A stretch of DNA of 10,350 nucleotides, taken from NCBI GenBank assembly GCA_025449475.1, contig JANWJM010000064.1, positions 1 through 10,350 of the forward strand, given 5' to 3'. Of the stretch, positions 1-5,397 are shown piece by piece (position 1 is the first letter of the stretch; every line of letters begins with the position of its first letter). Position numbers and translations under genes: made by a program. A model generated the notes under the pieces. It worked only from the letters and a program-made list of their open reading frames with translations. It made no database searches and was not told where the DNA came from. This DNA is from Thermoactinomycetaceae bacterium. GTDB lineage: Bacteria > Bacillota > Bacilli > Thermoactinomycetales > Thermoactinomycetaceae.

Positions 1-12
1 ACTCCTAGTAAG

Positions 13-46
13 AACCTGCTTTCGTCGATTGAAAGGTGGGTTTTTT
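13..46 (+). terminator. Probable intrinsic terminator of the gene upstream of the window
   Basis: CTTTC at 19-23 pairs with GAAAG at 31-35 around a 7-base loop. After a two-base internal mismatch, CC at 15-16 pairs with GG at 38-39, with AA/TT possible outside. A run of six T (41-46) follows. It probably ends a gene whose coding part lies before base 1. The mismatch and modest stem make this likely rather than certain. Confidence 0.5.
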
Positions 47-54
47 GTTATATT
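46..54 (+). promoter_or_regulatory. Possible extended -10 promoter for proC
   Basis: TGTTATATT (46-54) fits an extended -10 element (TGn followed by TATATT). Transcription would start near 61, leaving a leader of about 20 bases that contains the AAGGAG ribosome site at 67-72. A TTGAAA at 29-34 lies only 14 bases upstream, too close for a normal -35, so the extended -10 would have to carry recognition. Confidence 0.4.
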
Positions 55-80
55 CGGCTGTAAAATAAGGAGAGTGAGAG

Positions 81-923
81 ATGTTCATCGATCAAAGCCT
101 AGGTTTTTTTGGCGCTGGGGAGATCACAAAAGCAATTATAGATGGATTAATGAAGAAACGACAAGTGAAAAGAGAAAAGATATTTGTTATCAATCGTCGT
201 AATCATAAACGTCTCTCACAGTTAGCGGATCAATATCGACTACAACCCAATCAGATCCAAAGGGAGAATGTGATAAGCGCTGATATCATTATTTTGGCTG
301 TTAAGCCAACAGATTTGTTTGATCTACTTAAAGAAGTTGGACCGAAATTCCAAAGAAGGCAGTGTATTATCTCTGTCGCAGCAGGGATTTCTTTGGAGTG
401 CATTGAAGCTTTTTTGCAAGATCAAGTAGCGGTGATTCGGACGATGCCGAATACCTCTTCGTCCATTGGTCGGTCTGCAACTGCACTTGCTGCTGGAAAA
501 TGGGCGAAGGAGCAAGATATTGAAAGAGCGAAACAGATTTTCTCTTCCATTGGAATGGTTTTGCCTGTTGAGGAAAGATTGATGGATGCGGTCACGGGAC
601 TCTCTGGATCTGGTCCAGCCTATTTTTACTACATGGTGGAAGCGTTGGAAACTGCGGGCGTGAAAGCAGGATTATCCAAAGAGGATGCTCGAAAGCTTAC
701 CCTCCAAACTATTTTGGGCGCAGCTCATATGCTCTCTGATACAGGGAAAGAAGCGAAAGAATTGCGTCAGGCTGTTACTTCGCCGAATGGAACAACCATG
801 GCAGCCTTAAAGGTCTTAAAAGAATATCATTTTGAAGAAGCAATTGAACAAGCTGTGCATAAGGCGACAGAGCGTTCTGTTGAAATGGGGAGAGATTTTT
901 CGTCAAAACTGATAAAGGTCTGA
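81..923 (+). CDS. proC: Pyrroline-5-carboxylate reductase (ProC/ProI type)
   Basis: Catalyses the last step of proline synthesis, reducing 1-pyrroline-5-carboxylate to proline with NAD(P)H in the cytoplasm. The 280-residue length is normal. The N-terminal Rossmann fold shows GFFGAGEI (residues 8-15), NRR (38-40, typical of NADPH binding) and AVKP (73-76). TMPNT (121-125) leads toward the helical dimerisation domain, which has GSGPAY (176-181) and the family signature around SPNGTT (234-239). The nucleotide loop reads GAGEIT rather than the commoner GxGxMA, a mild change. The ATG at 81 follows AAGGAG (67-72) by 8 bases. The full catalytic C-terminus argues for a true reductase rather than a ComER-like relative. 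It stands alone, with terminators on both sides. Confidence 0.95.
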   Translation: MFIDQSLGFFGAGEITKAIIDGLMKKRQVKREKIFVINRRNHKRLSQLADQYRLQPNQIQRENVISADIIILAVKPTDLFDLLKEVGPKFQRRQCIISVAAGISLECIEAFLQDQVAVIRTMPNTSSSIGRSATALAAGKWAKEQDIERAKQIFSSIGMVLPVEERLMDAVTGLSGSGPAYFYYMVEALETAGVKAGLSKEDARKLTLQTILGAAHMLSDTGKEAKELRQAVTSPNGTTMAALKVLKEYHFEEAIEQAVHKATERSVEMGRDFSSKLIKV

Positions 924-924
924 T

Positions 925-965
925 AAAAAAGTTTGGAGGATGCTTCCTTCCATCGAGCTTTTTTT
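925..965 (+). terminator. Probable terminator after proC
   Basis: An A-run plus G (925-931) can pair with C plus a T-run (958-965). Inside, GGAGG (935-939) pairs with CTTCC (947-951, one G-T wobble). It starts right after the proC stop codon. The outer stem is only A-T pairs, so confidence is moderate. Confidence 0.45.
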
Positions 966-1012
966 GTAGAGGAGATACGGTCTTGAGTTAGTATGTCTTT
1001 GCTGTTCGTCTG

Positions 1013-1038
1013 AAGCCGGAAAAGTCCGGTTTTTTTTT
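1013..1038 (+). terminator. Intrinsic terminator downstream of proC
   Basis: CCGGA (1016-1020) pairs with TCCGG (1026-1030) around the loop AAAAG. The stem can extend by a G-T and two A-T pairs into the following run of eight T (1031-1038). This is a classic Rho-independent terminator and the second of a tandem pair behind proC. Confidence 0.8.
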
Positions 1039-1070
1039 ACCGCGAAAATAAATTCTGAGTTTTTGAGTTT

Positions 1071-1076
1071 TATAAT
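1071..1076 (+). promoter_or_regulatory. Possible -10 box for the DUF402 gene
   Basis: A perfect TATAAT lies 48 bases before the start codon at 1124, just after the proC terminators. I see no good -35 at 16-18 bases and no TGn extension, so this rests on the -10 match and position alone. Confidence 0.35.
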
Positions 1077-1123
1077 TTGTGCATTTTGGAAATAAAGAGA
1101 CTAAGGCACTGAGGTGATACGAG

Positions 1124-1696
1124 TTGTCACTGAAAGTCGGGGAACCGATCCGCATTGAGAGCTATAAACATGGAAATCGCTTTCATCGCATGTGGAAGGA
1201 ATCAATTGTCCTTAAGATTGATGAGCCAATGATTGTTGCCAATTGTGATGCTCAAGTGGTTGAAGCAACGGGAGATGAGCATATTTTTCCCGGATTGGTC
1301 ATTGGCTTCTTCTCAAAAATTGATTGGTTCCATACGTTGATTCTCTTCGATTCGGAAGATCGGGTGGATAAATTTTACGTAAATATCGCCTCTCCTTATC
1401 AGTTGGATGAACGAACTAAGATCTTACAATATGTTGATTATGATCTTGATCTAATCCTAAATCCAGACTGTTCATATACATGGGTTGATCAGGAGGAGTA
1501 TCAGCTTCACTCGGTCTTGTACCAATATCCAGAAAGTGTTAAAAAGAGAATCGCAAAGGAACAAATGCGGCTTGAGCGAAAAATTAAACATCGACAGCCC
1601 CCATTTACCATTCCTTTTGCGGAGTATTGGCGTCATCAATATCGGTTGATTTCATATGAAACATGCCGTGAACAGGAAAGTACCAAGCATGAATAA
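1124..1696 (+). CDS. DUF402 nucleoside tri-/diphosphate phosphatase (YgaC-like)
   Basis: Belongs to the DUF402 (FomD-like) family, whose Staphylococcus member hydrolyses nucleoside tri- and diphosphates with a divalent metal; function here is inferred from that family. At 190 residues it is slightly longer than the usual ~176. The N-terminal SYKH...HRMWKE segment (residues 13-26) contains R22, a candidate for the catalytic basic residue. The metal-binding pattern is present: N87, the YVDYDLDL stretch with D105, D107 and D109, then D122 and E125. The C-terminus from about 145 is basic and helical. The TTG start at 1124 is chosen because GAGGTGAT (1111-1118), an excellent match to the 16S rRNA 3' end, sits just upstream and the protein then begins in family register (MSLKVGEPIRIESYKH). 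It appears monocistronic. In B. subtilis, as I recall, the homologue ygaC lies beside the exporter gene ygaD; here codY lies between the two. Confidence 0.88.
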   Translation: MSLKVGEPIRIESYKHGNRFHRMWKESIVLKIDEPMIVANCDAQVVEATGDEHIFPGLVIGFFSKIDWFHTLILFDSEDRVDKFYVNIASPYQLDERTKILQYVDYDLDLILNPDCSYTWVDQEEYQLHSVLYQYPESVKKRIAKEQMRLERKIKHRQPPFTIPFAEYWRHQYRLISYETCREQESTKHE

Positions 1697-1822
1697 AATT
1701 TATTGCTCTTTGTGAAGGATCAGTGTTTTCTCGATTGTTAACGGGAAGTAATTTCAATTTGGAGTAAAGGAGTGGATCGTTTTGAAGTTTTTTTCGCAGT
1801 AATCAACATCCTAAGAGACTGT

Positions 1823-1868
1823 GTAGTTCTTTCAGAAATCTGATCATGTCTATCAGAGAAGGAACTAT
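1823..1868 (+). other. Long bulged hairpin in the codY upstream region
   Basis: AGTTCTTTC (1825-1833) pairs with GAAGGAACT (1858-1866) with one G-T wobble, and T1824 pairs with A1867. A five-base AGAAA bulge (1834-1838) on the 5' side is followed directly by TCTGAT/ATCAGA (1839-1844 with 1852-1857) around the loop CATGTCT. No T-run follows, so it is not a normal terminator. It may be an RNA element or reflect operator symmetry. Confidence 0.6.
1827..1841. promoter_or_regulatory. Possible CodY box (autoregulation of codY)
   Basis: The 15-mer TTCTTTCAGAAATCT has an intact core TTTCAGAAA and matches 10 of 15 positions of the known consensus AATTTTCWGAAAATT. CodY here keeps the canonical recognition helix, so the consensus should apply. 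Five mismatches is weak for one site, and the core lies in the left arm and bulge of the hairpin at 1823-1868. Confidence 0.35.
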
Positions 1869-1930
1869 TATAAAATTGTATAAAAGTCAAAGTTTGTTCA
1901 CAAAATAAACATAAGTATTTGTAAAAATAT

Positions 1931-1970
1931 CGGATAATGAGGGAGTAACATTCCGTTTTTCCCCCTTATC
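1931..1970 (+). other. Two mutually exclusive hairpins in the codY leader
   Basis: First fold: CGGA (1931-1934) and ATG (1937-1939) pair with CAT and TCCG (to 1955), leaving a two-base bulge, followed by TTTTT (1956-1960); this resembles a weak terminator. Second fold: GATAA (1933-1937) pairs with TTATC (1966-1970), with GGGA/TCCC inside. The two share bases and cannot coexist. The GATAAT at 1933-1938 could instead be a -10 box, though no -35 fits. Confidence 0.35.
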
Positions 1971-2010
1971 ACCTCTTCAACCCAGAAAAACTTCGTCCAT
2001 TCGTCTCTAG

Positions 2011-2039
2011 TAGACAAAAAATTGGACCCCGTTAACAAT
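2011..2039 (+). promoter_or_regulatory. Weak candidate promoter for codY
   Basis: TAGACA (2011-2016, 5 of 6 matches to a -35) is followed after 17 bases by AACAAT (2034-2039, 4 of 6 to a -10). Transcription would start near 2046, just before AGGAGG at 2058. The alternative TTGGAC (2022-2027) has only a poor -10 behind it. If this promoter is the real one, the upstream structures act as DNA and are not in the codY mRNA. Confidence 0.25.
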
Positions 2040-2070
2040 ACACTAACTTTTCACATTAGGAGGATTTTTC

Positions 2071-2850
2071 ATGGATTTGTTAAACAAAACACGTCGGATC
2101 TCAAGAATTCTGCAAAAAAATGTAGGTCATCATTTGGTGAACTTTGATGAGGTTGCGGAGGCATTAAGTGATGTCATCTCTTCCAATGTTTACGTGATTA
2201 GTCCAGATGGTAAATTGCTTGGGTTTGCGATTCATCATGAGACGGATGAGGATCAGATTCAACGATATTTTTCCGAGCGGGCTGTACCAATTGATTTTGC
2301 AAAAATGCTAATGGACGTAGATAAAACGGTCCCCAATGTAGAGAATGAAAATTCTCATGCTCTCCTCTCATCAGAAGTCAAAGATATGTTCAAAAATGGC
2401 TTTACCACTCTAATTCCAATCATCGGTGGCGGTGATCATCTAGGTACTCTTGTCCTTTCCCGTTTCAATGAACCTTTTGTAGATGAAGATCTGATCTTGG
2501 GTGAGTATGGTGCGACTGTTGTAGGGATGGAGATTTTGCGTGGTCGAGCGGGAGAAGTGGAAGAAGAGGCTCGGAGTCGTGCGGTCGTTCAGTTAGCGAT
2601 CAATTCACTCTCCTTTAGTGAATTGGAGGCGGCAGAACATATCTTTAATGAACTGGATGGCTTGGAAGGTTTATTGGTAGCGAGTAAAATCGCGGATCGT
2701 GTAGGGATCACTCGGTCTGTCATCGTCAATGCACTTCGCAAATTGGAAAGTGCCGGAGTCGTGGAATCGCGCTCGTTGGGAATGAAAGGTACGTATATCA
2801 AAATCTTGAATCCGAAATTACTGCCAGCACTTGAAAAGGCACGGCACTAA
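2071..2850 (+). CDS. codY: Global transcriptional regulator CodY
   Basis: CodY is the cytoplasmic nutrient sensor of low-GC Gram-positives; in studied species it binds branched-chain amino acids and GTP and represses stationary-phase and amino-acid genes. The 259-residue length equals that of B. subtilis CodY. Residues 1-155 form the GAF effector domain, with PIIGGG (116-121) and LGEYGATVVGMEIL (143-156). A helical linker leads to the winged helix-turn-helix, whose recognition segment VASKIADRVGITRSVIVNAL (203-222) is essentially identical to the B. subtilis one as I remember it. Against that remembered sequence, several isoleucine-pocket positions differ (R61 becomes Q62, M65 becomes Y66, F71 becomes V72, T96 becomes A97, F98 becomes L99), so effector specificity may have shifted. 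The ATG at 2071 follows AGGAGG by 7 bases. A terminator follows. The codV-clpQ-clpY genes that precede codY in B. subtilis are not upstream here. Confidence 0.98.
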   Translation: MDLLNKTRRISRILQKNVGHHLVNFDEVAEALSDVISSNVYVISPDGKLLGFAIHHETDEDQIQRYFSERAVPIDFAKMLMDVDKTVPNVENENSHALLSSEVKDMFKNGFTTLIPIIGGGDHLGTLVLSRFNEPFVDEDLILGEYGATVVGMEILRGRAGEVEEEARSRAVVQLAINSLSFSELEAAEHIFNELDGLEGLLVASKIADRVGITRSVIVNALRKLESAGVVESRSLGMKGTYIKILNPKLLPALEKARH

Positions 2851-2867
2851 AATATAGTTTTTACTTG

Positions 2868-2889
2868 AACCCCTATGGGGTTTTTTTTT
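2868..2889 (+). terminator. Intrinsic terminator of codY
   Basis: AACCCC (2868-2873) pairs with GGGGTT (2877-2882) around the loop TAT, running straight into nine T (2881-2889). It lies 17 bases after the codY stop and separates codY from the exporter gene. Confidence 0.88.
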
Positions 2890-2917
2890 GTTGAGATGGT
2901 CTTATTCAAATATCGTT

Positions 2918-2926
2918 TGTTATAAT
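2918..2926 (+). promoter_or_regulatory. Extended -10 promoter for the ABC exporter gene
   Basis: TGTTATAAT (2918-2926) is a TGn motif plus a perfect TATAAT. The -35 is poor (TTGAGA at 2891-2896 is 24 bases away), consistent with extended -10 recognition. Transcription would start near 2933, which bears on the start codon of the next gene. Confidence 0.6.
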
Positions 2927-2957
2927 AGTAGAAATGCTATTTTGGGAGATGGAAGTT

Positions 2958-4721
2958 GTGGAGAGCATACGCCGTTATCTACAATTCGTGAAACCTTATC
3001 GTAGTAAGATTTTCCTCACGATGATTATTGGCATTCTCAAGTTCGGGATTCCACTTCTACTACCTCTCCTTCTCAAATATGCCGTCGATGATTTGATTCT
3101 GTCTTCGATTCCTCTCCAGGAGAAAATGAAAAAGTTAACTTGGTTGATGGTTGGGGTCCTTCTCATCTTCACCATGATCAGATACCCCATCGAATATTTC
3201 AGGCAGTATTTTGCGCAATGGACGGGAAATAAAATATTATTTGATATCCGTCATCGCTTGTTTACCCATTTACAAAAATTATCGTTAAATTATTACCATC
3301 GTCAAAAATTAGGTCAGATAATCTCGCGTGTGATCCATGATGTTGAGCAGACCAAGGAATTTGTAGTTACGGGAATGATGAATATCTGGTTAGATATGAT
3401 CACCTTATTGATCGCTTTTTCCATTATGTTCTGGATGAATCCCGTGATGAGTCTTGTGTCGATTGCAATCTTTCCTCTCTATATGGTTTCTGTGAGATTT
3501 TTTTATAAAAATATGAAGTTGTCAACCAAAGAGCGATCTCAAGCATTAGCTGAACTCCAAGGGCATCTCCATGAACGAATTCAAGGCATCTCAGTGATTC
3601 GTTCCTTCCACCTAGAAGAGAGAGAAGAAGAAAACTTTAGAGAGAAAAATTCGCATTTTCTTGATCGTGCTCTTCAACAAACGAAATGGGTGGCACGAAC
3701 GTTTGCAGCGATTAACACGATTACGGATCTTGCTCCCATTCTTGTGATCGTTGTCTCCACCTATCAAGTATTGCATGGAAAGATGACAGTGGGGGAGATG
3801 ACTGCGTTCTATGGCTATATGGGTTTGGTTTACAATCCGGTACGCCGTCTGGTGAATTCATCCACCATCTTAACACAAGCGCATGCATCGATGGATCGTG
3901 TGTTTGAATTTTTGGATGAGCCGTATGATATTCAGGATCAACCTCATGCAAAGGAACTTGTGTATAGCCAAGGACATATTCGTTTTCAGGATGTCTATTT
4001 TCGTTACCATCAAGATCAAGACTGGGTGCTAAAAAATATTCATCTACAGATCATACCTAACCAAACGGTTGCCTTGGTTGGACCGAGTGGTGGAGGAAAA
4101 TCCACATTAATTTCTTTAATTCCACGATTTTATGATGCGACTCGTGGTAAAATCTTTATTGATGGGCAGGATCTTCACTCAATAACCATGAATAGTTTAC
4201 GAAAACAGATTGGGTTAGTTTTGCAAGAAAATTTTTTGTTTAGTGGAACCGTGATTGAAAATATACGAATGGGAAAGCCCGATGCAACAATGGAAGAAGT
4301 TCAAAAAGCGGCAGCTGATGCCAACGCTCATGAGTTTATTATGGAATTGCCCAACGGTTATGAGACCGAGATCGGTGAGCGTGGGGTGAAACTTTCAGGA
4401 GGTCAAAAACAACGGTTAGCTTTGGCAAGAGTCTTTTTAAAAAATCCTTCAATACTTATTTTGGATGAGGCGACATCAGCTTTGGATTTGCAATCAGAAC
4501 ATTTCGTTCAGGAAGCTCTAGATCGCTTGAAACATAATCGAACAACGATTATTATTGCTCATCGCTTATCGACGATTACGCACGCTGATCAAATTATTTA
4601 CATTGATCAAGGGCAGGTGAAAGAGCAAGGAACTCATCTAGAGTTAATGGAACAGAATGGAATGTATGCGCATCTGTTTCGTGTGCAAAATTTGTCTACA
4701 TCGGAAGCTGGTTACAGATAG
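2958..4721 (+). CDS. ABC exporter half-transporter, membrane plus ATPase domains (YgaD-like)
   Basis: A fused permease-ATPase of the type that forms dimeric exporters in the cytoplasmic membrane; the substrate (lipid, peptide or drug) cannot be read from sequence. Numbered from the GTG at 2958 (587 residues), six membrane helices lie at about 17-43, 60-81, 137-160, 163-183, 250-271 and 279-297. The ATPase domain has Walker A GPSGGGKST (375-383), Q-loop Q423, signature LSGGQ (479-483), Walker B ILILDE with catalytic E504, and switch H535. All are intact, so it should be active. GTG is preferred over the in-frame ATG at 2934 because the promoter -10 ends at 2926 and would leave 2934 leaderless, while GGGAG (2944-2948) sits 9 bases before 2958 and family members usually begin at this point. 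ATG 2949 is a third, less likely option. The RsbT-like gene follows 41 bases later and is probably cotranscribed. Confidence 0.93.
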   Translation: MESIRRYLQFVKPYRSKIFLTMIIGILKFGIPLLLPLLLKYAVDDLILSSIPLQEKMKKLTWLMVGVLLIFTMIRYPIEYFRQYFAQWTGNKILFDIRHRLFTHLQKLSLNYYHRQKLGQIISRVIHDVEQTKEFVVTGMMNIWLDMITLLIAFSIMFWMNPVMSLVSIAIFPLYMVSVRFFYKNMKLSTKERSQALAELQGHLHERIQGISVIRSFHLEEREEENFREKNSHFLDRALQQTKWVARTFAAINTITDLAPILVIVVSTYQVLHGKMTVGEMTAFYGYMGLVYNPVRRLVNSSTILTQAHASMDRVFEFLDEPYDIQDQPHAKELVYSQGHIRFQDVYFRYHQDQDWVLKNIHLQIIPNQTVALVGPSGGGKSTLISLIPRFYDATRGKIFIDGQDLHSITMNSLRKQIGLVLQENFLFSGTVIENIRMGKPDATMEEVQKAAADANAHEFIMELPNGYETEIGERGVKLSGGQKQRLALARVFLKNPSILILDEATSALDLQSEHFVQEALDRLKHNRTTIIIAHRLSTITHADQIIYIDQGQVKEQGTHLELMEQNGMYAHLFRVQNLSTSEAGYR

Positions 4722-4762
4722 AGCGAAAGAGAAAAGGATTCTTGTCGATGGAGGGAAAAGTT

Positions 4763-5179
4763 GTGCGTAAAACATTCCAAATACATTTTGAGTGGGATAT
4801 TGTCTATATGAGAAGTGAAGTTCGCGAGATTGCGAAAAAGATTGGTTTTGGTGAAGTTGACCAATCTCGTATCGTACAATCGATCTCTGAGCTTGCCCGA
4901 AATATTATTCAGCATGCTGAAGAGGGTATGATTACTGTGGAGCTCATAGAGAAAGATGGACGAACTGGACTTTTTATCAATGTTCGAGATTTAGGTCCAG
5001 GTATTCCCGATATCGATGAGTTATTAAGAAATGTTCATACAAAGACAAATAAAGAGAAAAAGGGACTTTCGCATGTGGCCATGTTAATGGATGATTTTCG
5101 GATCCAATCCGATGATACCGGAACGGCAGTTGAAGTGATCAAATGGTTGAAAAAGAGTGAGATAATATCGAAAAAATAA
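4763..5179 (+). CDS. RsbT-like GHKL serine kinase / anti-sigma-type protein with a degenerate G2 box
   Basis: Resembles RsbT, the switch kinase of the B. subtilis stressosome that phosphorylates RsbS/RsbR and activates the phosphatase RsbU. The similarity spans the whole protein: an EWDIV segment (10-14), KKIGFGEVDQSRIVQSISEL (25-44), the N-box with E43 and N47, the G1 box DLGPGIPD (76-83), and a GTAVEVIKWL end (120-129). The G2 ATP lid is unusual: where RsbT has GGLGAGLPG, this protein has NKEKKGLSH, keeping only G101. ATP binding or kinase activity is therefore uncertain. No rsbR, rsbS, rsbU or sigma gene is in the window. The start is ambiguous: GTG 4763 has GGAGGG at 4750-4755 with ideal spacing; ATG 4748 has AAAAGGA at 4732-4738; TTG 4742 is too close to that site. 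The gene probably shares the exporter transcript and is followed by a terminator. Confidence 0.9.
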   Translation: MRKTFQIHFEWDIVYMRSEVREIAKKIGFGEVDQSRIVQSISELARNIIQHAEEGMITVELIEKDGRTGLFINVRDLGPGIPDIDELLRNVHTKTNKEKKGLSHVAMLMDDFRIQSDDTGTAVEVIKWLKKSEIISKK

Positions 5180-5193
5180 TTTGTTTAACTTTC

Positions 5194-5238
5194 CCTTTGA
5201 TTTCACAAACTATAAATGTGAATGATAAGGTTTTTTTT
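5194..5238 (+). terminator. Intrinsic terminator of the exporter/RsbT-like unit
   Basis: CCTT (5194-5197) pairs with AAGG (5227-5230) and TTCACA (5202-5207) with TGTGAA (5217-5222), around a 9-base loop. Between the two helices a symmetric TGAT/TGAT internal loop can form tandem G-A mismatches. Eight T (5231-5238) follow immediately. It starts 14 bases after the stop codon at 5177-5179. Confidence 0.7.
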
Positions 5239-5287
5239 ATGTAATCATTTATAAATAGAACAGTTTATGAACCTTTTTAGGCTACTC

Positions 5288-5316
5288 TTGCAGTTAGGGA
5301 GTTGTTCAACTAAAAT
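5288..5316 (+). promoter_or_regulatory. Sigma-A type promoter of the cta operon
   Basis: TTGCAG (5288-5293) and TAAAAT (5311-5316) are separated by exactly 17 bases. The predicted start near 5323 gives a leader of about 75 bases before ctaB. The promoter follows a terminator and precedes five co-directional genes. In B. subtilis cta genes respond to ResD and CcpA; I cannot identify either site here with confidence. Confidence 0.6.
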
Positions 5317-5380
5317 GATGTTGATATTGAGCCAAGTGGAAGAGTGAATACACACATGAATGACATGCCAATTTCTCATG

Positions 5381-5389
5381 AAAGGAGGT
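5381..5389 (+). promoter_or_regulatory. Ribosome binding site that sets the ctaB start
   Basis: AAAGGAGGT matches the anti-Shine-Dalgarno sequence over nine bases and is 8 bases before the ATG at 5398. It overrules the earlier in-frame GTG (5344) and ATG codons (5356, 5365), which have no comparable site. Confidence 0.8.
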
Positions 5390-5397
5390 CAGTCATC

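Larger units (their letters stand above)
1734..2039. repeat. 12-bp perfect inverted repeat bracketing ~306 bases before codY
   Basis: ATTGTTAACGGG at 1734-1745 is the exact reverse complement of CCCGTTAACAAT at 2028-2039. Further in, CAATTT (1755-1760) is complementary to AAATTG (2019-2024). The arms contain the palindrome GTTAAC. They could be the closing stem of a structured transcript, paired operators, or termini of a small non-autonomous element. No target-site duplication is evident and there is no transposase, so none of these is established. Confidence 0.6.
1697..2070. other. 374-base non-coding region with strong internal structure, upstream of codY
   Basis: No convincing gene is visible on either strand. 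The region holds a 12-bp perfect inverted repeat (1734-1745 and 2028-2039), a bulged hairpin (1823-1868), competing hairpins around 1931-1970, a small GTCT/AGAC hairpin (2003-2015), a CodY-box-like core, and the codY ribosome site AGGAGG (2058-2063). I see no T-box motif or any riboswitch core I can name. No clear intrinsic terminator directly follows the DUF402 gene, so read-through from it is possible. Confidence 0.7.

Noticed and set aside
29..54. TTGAAA plus TATATT as a standard promoter for proC
   Set aside because: The spacer is only 14 bases. The extended -10 alone is the better reading, and TTGAAA overlaps the terminator stem.
1782..1802. Six-codon frame TTG AAG TTT TTT TCG CAG TAA behind a good AAAGGAG (1766-1772)
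   Set aside because: A strong ribosome site is present, but the frame is too short to support as a gene, has a TTG start and shows no link to codY. It could be a leader peptide or chance.
1734..2039. Calling the inverted repeat a MITE or insertion sequence
   Set aside because: No matching target-site duplication flanks it, no transposase frame is inside, and copy number cannot be seen in this window. Kept only as a repeat with open interpretation.
1697..2070. Known riboswitch or RNA gene (T-box, SAM, lysine, SRP RNA, 6S RNA, RNase P)
   Set aside because: I looked for the conserved cores I know, such as the T-box TGGNACC element and the SRP GGAA-loop domain, and saw none. The structure remains unassigned.
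5201..5224. TTTCACAAA and AATGTGAAT as a ResD, Fnr or Rex operator for the cta operon
   Set aside because: The half-sites are arranged TTCACA...TGTGAA, opposite to the Fnr (TGTGA-N6-TCACA) and Rex (TTGTGAA...TTCACAA) order. They are fully explained as the inner stem of a terminator with an adjacent T-run, and lie about 65 bases upstream of the -35 box.
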